From: JBBIMP01 sp037444305
GTDB lineage: Bacteria > Acidobacteriota > UBA6911
DNA: 13,295 bases
Direction: 5' to 3'
Assembly (NCBI GenBank): GCA_037444305.1
Contig: JBBIMP010000073.1
Location: forward strand, 1-13,295
Of this stretch, positions 1 to 9,982 are shown one piece after another. Position numbers and translations under genes: made by a program. Numbering within the stretch: position 1 is the stretch's first letter; every line of letters begins with the position of its first letter. The notes below the pieces were generated by a model. The model did not search any database and was not told the DNA's origin. It saw nothing but the letters and a program-made list of their open reading frames with translations.

Positions 1-75
1 AGGGCTTACGCCCTGGGCTTTCCTGTTGGACCCTTTCAGGGTTCTCGATTCCTCATTTAAGCGCCATTCGCGCCT
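1..75 (-). repeat. REP-like double-hairpin repeat, copy 1 (cut by window edge)
   Basis: Read on the minus strand, this matches the repeat at 13185-13269 with only scattered mismatches. It contains hairpin 1 (28-44; arms around a GAA loop, one A-C mismatch) and hairpin 2 (1-17; GUAA loop, left edge lost at the window boundary). The first conserved bases of the repeat (GAATGGCGC) encode the last residues of the selenoprotein and lead into its stop, so the repeat begins inside the coding region. The orientation relative to the upstream gene is the same as at the other end of the window. It resembles REP/BIME elements mobilised by RAYT transposases, but no transposase is present here. A role as 3'-end RNA structure or weak terminator is possible. 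Confidence 0.8.
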
Positions 76-2164
76 GTCCCCGAAATTTCAGCGCGGCTTC
101 GATCTCGGCGCGGAGCTTCTTCTCCCCACCCTCCCCGAATCCGGATGAATAGTGGCGTACCGCCCCGACGGCATCGATCACAAAGTTGGCAGGGATGCCG
201 CTCACGCCGTAAGCAGCTTTGATCGCCTTCGCATCGGCACGCGCCAGCAGCATCAGAGCCGACGCGGGGTGCTTTTTCATGTAGAGAGGAACCAGAAAGT
301 CCTCTTCATCGAGGCTGATCATGACAACGATCACGCCCTTGTCCCTGTACTCGTCCTGGATGGTTTGCAAGTGCGGATACTCCGCACGGCATGGCCCTCA
401 CCAGGTGGCCCAGAAGTTCAGGAGAACCACGTTGCCCCGCAGACCGGAGAGACGAGTGGTATCTCCCTTGACCGAAGCCAGTTTGAAGTCCGGCGCTTCC
501 TTCCCATCCAGGATGCTTGTCTCAACCGGGCGCTCGCCCGAGCCGGACTCTGCGGCTGACTTTTTCCGCTTCGCCGCAGCCTCCTCCAGCAGGATCGCGA
601 CGGGTACGGTCTTCTCCCTGTCTCCGTAGATCCGGTCGAGTGCCGTCCTGGCCTCCTGCTTCCTGGGCCCTTCGAACGAAACGGCCATGGCCAGCATCTC
701 GACCGCTTCATTCATGCTGCCGAGCTTTTCGTATGCCAGCCCAAGATCGAGAGCGACCGATTCCGCCTCCAATAGCTGTAACGACTCCTGGAGAGAGGGA
801 ACAGCCGCCTCCGTGCGATCCTTGGCTATCAGGATCCGACCCTGCACATGCAGGGAGGCGGCCAGCAAGCGCTTTGCCTGGAGGATTTCCCGTCCGGGGC
901 TCTCAGAGGATTCCAGCCTGCCGAGTTCCCGTCGAAAGGCTTCTACGGCTTTATCGGCGTAGCTCTGCGCACGGTCCAGTCCGGTCCCTTTCGCGAGATA
1001 GGCTTCTGCCAATCCCTGACTGCTGCGAGCTGCCAGGATGGGGTCGACAACCTTTTCCATTTGCTCGGCCAGCCTCTCGGCGCTCTCCAGGTCGTCCGCC
1101 TTCAGATAGGCATTGAACAGGCGCGGATTTAGGAAATAGATCCTGAGGTTTTCATCCCGGGTCTCCTCTGCGATCTGCCGGTAGACCTCGATTTGCTCCC
1201 TGGGATCGGTGAGCTTTGCCGCATCCAGCGCCCTCGTTACCTCGGGCCCTGAAAACTCGAGCCGATTTCCCTCCGCTGTGACTATCATGAACCTCGGCGC
1301 TCCCGCCTGGCGTGCGAAATACTGGGGATCCAACGCCAGGATCCGCTTCCGAACGGCCGCCGCGGCTTCGTCGTCAAAGAAGCTCCTATATCCCTGCATT
1401 ACGGCATCCAGCACCCTGGGATCGTCGGGATACTCCGTCTCCAAAACCGCGATGTTGCGAATCACCTCAGCCTGAGCCTCCTCCGAGGCCGATGAAAGAC
1501 CCAGCTGAGCTTTCCAAAGAATGGGATAGACCTCGTATTGGGTGGGGTCAATCTGGAGTGCGCGCCGGGCTTCTGCAAGCGCCGATTCGTACGCCCGGAC
1601 CGAACTCAAACGGCCGGCCAGCCTGAGGAGCAAGGGTGCATTTTCGCCGGCCTTCAGGCGGGCCTGCTCGAAGTACTCGGTTGCCTGGACACGATTGTCG
1701 TCCTTGAGCGCCTCGGACCCGAGTTCCATCAACGCCCAGCTGTAGCCGGCGTTGAGCTCCAGCGATTTCCGATACTGGGCCACGCCATCATGATTCCGGC
1801 CGGCGCTCGCATAGGCGCGGCCGAGAAGGTAGTGCATTGTGGCGCTGCCGGCGCGTTCCTTCAACCGTTCCTCGTACTCCTTCACCAGCGCGGCCGCCTT
1901 GTCGGGATCCGTCCGGAATCCTGTCCGCTGAGAAATGTAATCATGGTGGGCTTCGACGAATTCCGGGGCGAGACGGATCGCCTCCTGGAGTTCGGCGATG
2001 GCCTTGTCCCGCTCCCCTTTCTTCAGAAACTCCTTCGCGGAGGCGTAATGCTTCCGCGCCTCCGCCGGTTGCTCCTGTGCTGGCAGAGAGTGGACAGCGG
2101 CCAGCAACAACAAGGCCGCCGGCAAGATCAGAAAAACCATGGCTCGCAAGGCTCGGATCTTCAT
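53..2164 (-). CDS. Secreted TPR-TlpA thioredoxin-fold selenoprotein with a UGPC active site (UGA readthrough at 398-400)
   Basis: This is predicted to be an extracytoplasmic thiol-disulfide oxidoreductase of 703 residues with selenocysteine at position 589. ATG at 2164 is chosen because GGAG lies about 10 nt upstream and the next residues form a signal peptide (about 1-30, hydrophobic LILPAALLLLAAV). TPR-like helical repeats occupy about 33-520. A TlpA/AhpC-TSA-type domain spans about 553-703: APDF, then VLLNFWATW, then UGA in place of the first Cys, then GPCRAEYP with Cys592 intact, and a cis-Pro loop GIP (Pro658) followed by FVID. The frame is open and well conserved on both sides of the one UGA, and a SECIS-like hairpin follows it. 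The gene's terminal stop (53-55) is also UGA, so recoding would depend on context. The last residues (RMALK) lie in a REP-like repeat. The alternative is a recent nonsense mutation. No sel genes are in the window, so the Sec machinery is inferred. Confidence 0.85.
366..400 (-). promoter_or_regulatory. Bacterial SECIS-like element directly after the in-frame UGA
   Basis: On the minus strand, UGA (400-398) is followed by a 10-nt spacer and then GTGCGGA-GTA-TCCGCAC (387-371), a perfect 7-bp stem with loop GUA. The loop begins 17 nt after the UGA, within the short range used by bacterial SECIS elements such as that of E. coli fdhF. G followed by U in the apical loop is the feature SelB is known to contact. 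A short lower helix (TGC 391-389 with GCA 368-366) across a small internal loop can extend the structure. Family rules are from knowledge of SelB-dependent decoding; folding was done by eye. Confidence 0.75.
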
Positions 2165-2236
2165 AGGCACGCTCCATGCTGTGTTCGTATTCGGTTCATT
2201 CTGGGAAATCTGCCCCACAGCATACCGAATTATTTT

Positions 2237-2282
2237 GGGGACACAATACGCATCTACAAGCCTGAAAGAGTATTGTGTCCCC
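2237..2282. repeat. 13-bp perfect inverted repeat GGGGACACAATAC / GTATTGTGTCCCC
   Basis: The arms lie at 2237-2249 and 2270-2282 with a 20-nt spacer, between the divergent selenoprotein and glycosyltransferase genes. A near-identical arm (GGGGACATAATAC) recurs at 3873-3885 after the glycosyltransferase. Repetition at two gene boundaries suggests a dispersed REP-like element of the kind associated with IS200/RAYT transposases, rather than a dedicated operator, although it sits where it could affect both promoters. Confidence 0.75.
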
Positions 2283-2307
2283 CGGAGGGCGATGATAGGG
2301 TGCCGCC

Positions 2308-3882
2308 GTGAACTCGACGCGTGATCAAGCATGGGTCGCAATCGTCTTTGCACTTCTGATAGTTGTCCGCCTTCCCGCCCTTACCGGGCCTCCCAACCTC
2401 AGCCAGGACGCGACCGAGTACATCGATATCGCCCGGAACGTGGCGGCCGGCGACGGACTTATGCTCGGCATCCGGGGATACTTTCTTGGTGACGGCACCG
2501 AAATCCCCTATCCCGCACAGACCCTGCGCAGCCCCCTTTTTCCACTGCTGATGGGCTCCGTCTACGCCATTTTCCCCTCGCCGCTGGTTTTTCAATGGTT
2601 CAACCTGGGCCTCTTTGCGGCGAACTTCATCCTGCTGACACTCATACTCAGACCGCTGCTCCGACCGGCGATTCTGGCCTACGGCCTGCTGCTTGTGGGG
2701 TTGTCGGAGCCGATGTTTCTGACATCCATCTTCCCTTGGGCCGAGCAGACCGCATTTTTCTTCCTGCTGTTGACCGTTCTGATGGCGAGCCGTGAGCTGC
2801 ATGTCCGCTGGGGTGCGGCCGGAGCGGCGCTGGAGGGCATGGCGGCTTCACTCGCGGGACTGAGCCGGCCGGAGTACCTGCTGGTCGGGATTCTCTTCCT
2901 TCTTTGGCTGGCGACCGTACGCAATGATCGAAAGGCTCTTATCCCCGCCTTTCTGGCAGGCTTGATGCTGGCCCCGGGAGCTATGGCGGTGTACAACCTC
3001 TTCGAATACGGGCGGATGTTTCTACCGGGGGAGTACCTGCTCAGAAGTCCCAGCTATGCATCTTATTTCACCTGGGAGGGGGATGCCGGCCGGGATCCGC
3101 GGAGTTTCATCGGCGGCAACTGGCCCTGGATCCTGCAGCGGATCGCGCGCAATTTCGTCAACTACATGGCCAAGCTGATCGGCTGGAAGAACCTCTTCCT
3201 GTTCACACTGGTTCTGCCCGCGGTGGTTCTAGGGGCCATCCGCAGAGAATGGGAATGGCGCCGGCGGCACCTGGTGTTCACCGCCGCGGCGTTCTTTCTC
3301 GTTTACTGCATGGTCTGGGCGGGCATCGACCGCGAGCGGTATCTCCTCCCGGTGACCACGTTCCTGCTGCCCATCTGTCTGTGGGAGGCCGACCGCTGGC
3401 GGTTAAAGACGCAGAATCCATGGTCCCGGCGCGCGGCGGTGGCGGTAATGTCGGTGAGCCTTCCGCTGCTGCTGGCGAATGTGCTCTCCGCCGGCTTGGC
3501 TGTACAGAGCCGAGCAGGCGGCGAGCGGTTCTATGCCGTGGAAAATCCCGCATGGGCGAATCCGGATTTCGATGAACTCGCGGCCTGGGTGCGGGCCAAC
3601 GTGGCAGAAGAAGAGGTTGTCTGCCTGGAAAACCCATTTCTGTTGAACTACCTGACCGGGCGGCCCACGGTTGTTCTCCCGGAGCGGATCGATCCGGAAC
3701 GCTTCGGGGATTTTCTCTCGAGCTTCCGCGTGGCCTACTGGGTCAACAACACCGTCTACACGAAACGTGCGCCGGAAACCCTGCGGGGATTGGAGGCAGC
3801 CGCGGGTAGCGGCGGTGCAGAGCCGGCCGGTGAGTGCGGCACATATCGGATCTGGCGCATTCCCCCCAATACGGGGACATAA
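2308..3882 (+). CDS. GT-C type membrane glycosyltransferase (ArnT/PMT-like, GT39/GT83-like)
   Basis: This 524-residue polytopic inner-membrane protein probably transfers a sugar from a polyprenyl-phosphate donor to an extracytoplasmic acceptor. The substrate cannot be told from sequence. The first membrane segment is at about 8-25. It is followed by an exoplasmic loop with SQDATEYIDIARN, whose Asp34 is in the place of the catalytic acidic residue of GT-C enzymes. Many further hydrophobic segments extend to about residue 400 (for example LFLFTLVLPAVVLGAI and LVFTAAAFFLVYCMVW), then comes a soluble C-terminal domain of about 110 residues. The start is GTG at 2308; a GGAGG at 2284-2288 is rather far upstream (19 nt), so the start is tentative. 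The last residues (PNTGT) and the TAA stop lie in or against the GGGGACATAATAC repeat, so the native C-terminus may have been altered. The gene is bracketed by two copies of this repeat motif. Confidence 0.75.
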   Translation: MNSTRDQAWVAIVFALLIVVRLPALTGPPNLSQDATEYIDIARNVAAGDGLMLGIRGYFLGDGTEIPYPAQTLRSPLFPLLMGSVYAIFPSPLVFQWFNLGLFAANFILLTLILRPLLRPAILAYGLLLVGLSEPMFLTSIFPWAEQTAFFFLLLTVLMASRELHVRWGAAGAALEGMAASLAGLSRPEYLLVGILFLLWLATVRNDRKALIPAFLAGLMLAPGAMAVYNLFEYGRMFLPGEYLLRSPSYASYFTWEGDAGRDPRSFIGGNWPWILQRIARNFVNYMAKLIGWKNLFLFTLVLPAVVLGAIRREWEWRRRHLVFTAAAFFLVYCMVWAGIDRERYLLPVTTFLLPICLWEADRWRLKTQNPWSRRAAVAVMSVSLPLLLANVLSAGLAVQSRAGGERFYAVENPAWANPDFDELAAWVRANVAEEEVVCLENPFLLNYLTGRPTVVLPERIDPERFGDFLSSFRVAYWVNNTVYTKRAPETLRGLEAAAGSGGAEPAGECGTYRIWRIPPNTGT

Positions 3883-3885
3883 TAC
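3873..3885. repeat. Single arm of the GGGGACA(C/T)AATAC repeat
   Basis: GGGGACATAATAC differs by one base from the left arm at 2237-2249 and is in the same orientation. It contains the TAA stop of the glycosyltransferase and lies exactly where the convergent XRE reading frame loses homology. No inverted partner is seen nearby, so this copy is a half element or a remnant. Confidence 0.65.
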
Positions 3886-3886
3886 T

Positions 3887-4114
3887 TATCCTCAGCGCCA
3901 GGGGCAGGCTGGGATCATACTTGCCTTTTTCGACGGCTATAATGGCCTGGCGCGAAACGCCCAGTCGGCGGGCCAGCTCCTCCTGCGTCCAGTCGCGCTC
4001 CGCCCGGAGCACTTTGAGTCGGTAATATGTTGCAGAACCCAGGGCGGGCAGATTGCCCGTATTGCTATGCCTTCCCCTGAGCGAACATCCTCCATCGCGC
4101 CGAATCTCCTTCAC
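3887..4114 (-). pseudogene. XRE-family helix-turn-helix regulator, C-terminally truncated
   Basis: The frame encodes RLKVLRAERDWTQEELARRL, GVSRQAIIAVEKGKYDPSL and PLALRI, a compact DNA-binding domain of the small (about 65-70 residue) stand-alone XRE regulators. Family members normally continue with a conserved tail (about 'ARLF...IEEIF'). Here the frame instead runs into the GGGGACATAATAC repeat immediately after ALRI and continues as unrelated sequence, antisense to the glycosyltransferase, to a stop at 3743. The start is also unclear: GTG at 4114 has no good ribosome-binding site and adds about 30 atypical residues. It is probably a non-functional remnant broken by the repeat element, although the HTH itself is intact and a short product could still bind DNA. 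Confidence 0.7.
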
Positions 4115-4184
4115 TCGGAAGAGGCCCGCGAGTCTATTTCACGTCCGTTCAGGTTTGATCTGCCAAGCCACTTCTCAAAGCTCT

Positions 4185-4227
4185 GACCGGCCGGCTCCGG
4201 GCTGTCACCCACCGGAACCGGCCGGTC
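4185..4227 (-). terminator. Strong hairpin downstream of the tricorn-like protease gene
   Basis: GACCGGCCGG (4185-4194) pairs perfectly with CCGGCCGGTC (4218-4227). After one C-A mismatch, TCCGG (4196-4200) pairs with CCGGA (4212-4216) around an 11-nt loop. It begins 17 nt after the stop codon of the protease gene. No T tract follows on the minus strand, so it is either a non-canonical terminator or a 3'-end stabilising structure. Confidence 0.5.
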
Positions 4228-4244
4228 GAGATTTCAGCAGCGAA

Positions 4245-7547
<3,303 letters not shown>

Positions 7548-7663
7548 TAGATCTCTCCTTGATTGCGGATTGTATTTTCTTGGTGAGTCCTCATGCCTTG
7601 GCGCCTTCGTCGTTTTGCTTTTTCGGGCAAAGTTTTACCACGAACCCACCAGGGCATAAAGGT

Positions 7664-7858
7664 TCACCGGGACGGAGAACGGACCGGGCGCCGGACCGAA
7701 TACACCATCAAATAGCTACCATTGACCAGGCGGACGACAGCCGGGCCCGAAGCAATCTCCCGATCCTGATCGCCGACGGGTCGAGGGCCTGACTGTCCGG
7801 GTCAAAGGCGATGCCCCGACGTTCGAAGCGAACGCCATCCGGACTATCGGAATAATAC
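7664..7858 (-). pseudogene. Frameshifted remnant resembling a five-bladed beta-propeller glycosidase-like protein
   Basis: The 343-bp gap between the protease and the methyltransferase holds no intact gene. On the minus strand one frame reads YYSDSPDGVRFERRGIAFDP and then ALDPSAI. A second frame then reads SGPAVVRLVNGSYLMVYS and stops at 7664. Together these resemble a blade of GH43/GH32-like propellers (pattern 'S.DG..F......DP.VVRL..G.Y.M.Y'). The frame change, the lack of a start and the short length (about 65 codons) point to a decayed fragment. The family match is by pattern only. Confidence 0.4.
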
Positions 7859-7890
7859 GTCCCGGGATGCATATTGTTCCCCGCAGCCGG

Positions 7891-8364
7891 TCAGGATTTG
7901 TCATAGGGACGTCCCGGGAGCCAGCGCCGGACGTGGCGGCAGTAGTCCTGGTAGGAGGCGCCGAACCGCCGGCGCAGAGTCGGTTCCTCATAGAAAACGA
8001 TGAACAGGTGCACGAACAAGGCGGCGCCGATGGCATATAGAAGCACGCGAGCGGAGGTGAACAGGATCGCCCAGCCGGCCAGCACCAGGATGATCCCCAC
8101 ATACATCGGGTTGCGAACGCAGCGGAAAAGACCGGAGACGACCAGCGTCCTGGGCGGATCGATCGGTGCTGGGGTGCCCCTGCCCTTGACGGCAAAGTCC
8201 CACATGCAGTGAAAGTAGATCGCGGCGCCGAGCGCAAGCGGGACGAGGCCGAGCCAGGACCAGCAGGAGGGCGACCGGCCGGAGGCCAGCCACAGGGGAA
8301 CGAGCACGATGAACGTTCCCGGCATGAATATGGTGAACAGCAGGTTCTTCACGAACAGCCGCAT
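7891..8364 (-). CDS. Small integral-membrane methyltransferase (ICMT/PEMT-like isoprenylcysteine or phospholipid methyltransferase family)
   Basis: This 157-residue membrane protein has about four hydrophobic segments (about 8-27, 38-55, 88-103 and 107-125). It carries the family signature in the C-terminal half: VSGLFRCVRNPMYVG (about 77-90; the usual R-[HN]-P-x-Y-x-G motif) and then EEPTLRRRFGASYQDYCRHV ending in RRWLP. These residues form the S-adenosylmethionine site in the family. ATG at 8364 is chosen because GGGGGAG lies just upstream and the protein length fits; the frame is open further upstream but that extension looks non-coding. The substrate (an isoprenylated cysteine, a lipid, or another small hydrophobic acceptor) cannot be inferred from context. 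Confidence 0.82.
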   Translation of the reverse strand: MRLFVKNLLFTIFMPGTFIVLVPLWLASGRSPSCWSWLGLVPLALGAAIYFHCMWDFAVKGRGTPAPIDPPRTLVVSGLFRCVRNPMYVGIILVLAGWAILFTSARVLLYAIGAALFVHLFIVFYEEPTLRRRFGASYQDYCRHVRRWLPGRPYDKS

Positions 8365-8572
8365 CCACTCCCCCGCTTCTTTAGACCGGCTGCGAGTATA
8401 GCAAAAACTCAAACGAGGAACGGATAGCAGGAATACCGCACCCAGCATACGTTTCCGGTGAAGCCCTGAGACCCTGCCGGGACCGCACAAGAGCAGGGCC
8501 CATGATTCGGACCTCTGTTCCTTCGCCCCTCAATGCGAGAGGCCTTCGGAAAAAAGCAGGCGGAGAAGTCCG

Positions 8573-9004
8573 TTAGCTGGAAATGAGCTCCAGCGCTTGG
8601 CGTCCGCCGCGCACCGCTTCGACTGGGATTCTTTGATCCAGCGTGGCGAGCTGCCCCCCCTTGTGTACGGCCAGACCGAGCAGATAGGCATCGGTGATCT
8701 GGGAGTGGGGGAGGATCGCCCCGGGTTCGAGAATGTCGAGGATGCTCAGGTCTTCGTTCCAGAATTGATGACCGGGTGATTCACAAATCTGTCGCAGGAT
8801 CCATAGGACAGCGGGGAGATCTCCCGGACGGTTGGGGTAATTGGGATGGCCGGCAATGCGAACAAAGCCATTTTCGGTAATGGGACAGGTTGCCCAGGCC
8901 CGTCGCCCCTTCTGCGCGAACCACCGGTGGGAGCGCTCATGATGAACGTGCATCGGATCGGTCAGGGACAGAAGCAGGTTGATGTCGAGAAGATAGACCT
9001 TCAA
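8573..9004 (-). CDS. vapC: PIN-domain ribonuclease toxin, VapC family
   Basis: This 143-residue PIN domain matches toxins of type II toxin-antitoxin modules, which cleave RNA using Mg ions. The conserved acidic residues are visible: Asp7 in YLLDINLLL, Glu44 in PITENGFVRI, Asp105 in QITDAYLLGLA and Asp123 in LATLDQRI. The start is TTG at 9004, overlapping the antitoxin stop by 4 nt (TTGA). There is no separate Shine-Dalgarno, so translation is probably coupled to the antitoxin. The active site is complete, so the toxin should be functional. It resembles the subfamily with the 'TEnGFvRi..np.y' motif. Confidence 0.9.
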   Translation of the reverse strand: MKVYLLDINLLLSLTDPMHVHHERSHRWFAQKGRRAWATCPITENGFVRIAGHPNYPNRPGDLPAVLWILRQICESPGHQFWNEDLSILDILEPGAILPHSQITDAYLLGLAVHKGGQLATLDQRIPVEAVRGGRQALELISS

Positions 9005-9228
9005 GGCGATTCGTCGCGCAGCTGGTTGACCAGTTCCAGGGTAACGACTCCGGCGTCTGGCTGGACCGGGAAGAGCGGCAGGCCATGCTTGCTCGAAACA
9101 GAGAGCTTTCGAGTCAGCGCCTTGCGCGCCAAGTCCGAGAGCACCCGGCCGATTGTCGTCCTCTTTTGCCGGGCAATCTCCTTGGCAGCGCTGAGGACAT
9201 CTTCTTCAATGTCGAGCGTGGTACGCAT
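9001..9228 (-). CDS. vapB: Ribbon-helix-helix antitoxin, VapB-type
   Basis: This 75-residue protein begins MRTTLDIEEDVLSAAKEIAR and then KRTTIGRVLSDLARKAL, a beta-strand plus two helices of the RHH (Arc/MetJ) fold used for DNA binding. The C-terminal half (KHGLPLFPVQPDAGVVTLEL) is the segment expected to wrap around the toxin. A strong GGAGGAG lies 4 nt upstream of the ATG. It is first in a two-gene operon with the PIN toxin and would be expected to repress its own promoter just upstream (9229 onward). Confidence 0.88.
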   Translation of the reverse strand: MRTTLDIEEDVLSAAKEIARQKRTTIGRVLSDLARKALTRKLSVSSKHGLPLFPVQPDAGVVTLELVNQLRDESP

Positions 9229-9291
9229 TGGCTCCTCCGAAAAGAATCCCTGTAGTGCTTCCGCCTCCCCTTGCGGGCCTGCGCACGCTGC

Positions 9292-9320
9292 ATCTGATGC
9301 CTGATGTTACCGCATCAGAT
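9292..9320. repeat. 9-bp inverted repeat upstream of the antitoxin gene
   Basis: ATCTGATGC (9292-9300) and GCATCAGAT (9312-9320) are perfect inverted arms with an 11-nt spacer. They lie about 65 bp upstream of the antitoxin start and across the apparent start of the OPT fragment. The site could be the RHH autoregulatory operator, or it could belong to the lost promoter region of the transporter. Only the symmetry is seen. Confidence 0.4.
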
Positions 9321-9981
9321 CCGGATTGTAAAGGTTCCGGGAGAAGAACAGGGTGCGCTGACGCGGGTGGGAATCGCACCGAACACTTCGGTCATCGGCG
9401 CGGTCAGCGCCATCGCCGTTTCGCGCATCCCGCTGTCGATCTGCTCGGGCTTCCGCAGCCTTCCCCGGCAGAACCTGATGCAGACGGTCATCTCCGGGGC
9501 CACCTTCGGCGGGGCCAACGCGCTTCTTCTCCCAATGGGCATCGTCTGGCTGTACGGCCAGCCGGGACTGATGCCGGTCATGTTTCTCGGCGCGCTCCTG
9601 GGGCTGCTCGTCGATGCCGCGGTCCTGTACTGCCTTTTCGACTCCAGGATCTATCCGGCCGGCGGGATCTGGCCGCCGGGCGTGGCCACCGCCGAGTGCC
9701 TGATCGCCGGGGACAGGGGCGGGCGGCGCGCGCTGCTGCTCGGCGCAGGCGCCGGCGTGGGGGGGCTCGGCCGGGTTTTCGGCATTCTGATGGATATCGT
9801 CGGAGTCTGCTGGATCGGCAACAGGTGGGCGCTGCTCATGTTTGGCATAGGTTTGCTGATCACCGGGTACTCGACTCAGCTCTTCGGCATCGACATCGGC
9901 GCGCGCTACATCTCGCACGGCGTCATGATTGGCGCCGGGACGGTTGCCATACTCCAGATCATCTTCGTCATCCGGCGGCGG
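9304..9981 (+). pseudogene. OPT-family oligopeptide transporter, 5'-derived fragment
   Basis: About 226 codons encode a run of membrane segments. They include RQNLMQTVISGATFGGANAL, MPVMFLGALLGLLVDAAVLY, the loop YPAGGIWPPGVATAE, WALLMFGIGLLITGYS and SHGVMIGAGTVAILQIIFVI. These are typical of the first part of OPT/YSL-type transporters of more than 500 residues. There is no ribosome-binding site before the ATG at 9304, and the N-terminal transmembrane segment looks incomplete. Homology ends near 9975, where the sequence switches to a different gene in another frame. The open frame continuing to 10662 is meaningless after that point. This is a remnant, not a working transporter. Confidence 0.72.
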
Positions 9982-9982
9982 A

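Noticed and set aside
53..370. Separate small thioredoxin-like gene starting at TTG 370
   Set aside because: It lacks the active-site motif, has no ribosome-binding site and lies in the same frame nine codons after the UGA. It is the C-terminal part of the selenoprotein.
398..400. Genetic-code change with UGA read as Trp or Gly
   Set aside because: Several intact genes here terminate at TGA at the expected length, and only one in-frame UGA is found, at a Cys position.
2165..2353. N-terminal extension of the TPR gene to an upstream start at 2353
   Set aside because: The extension runs through the inverted repeat and would bury the signal peptide at residue 64. ATG 2164 has a GGAG site and leads directly into the signal peptide.
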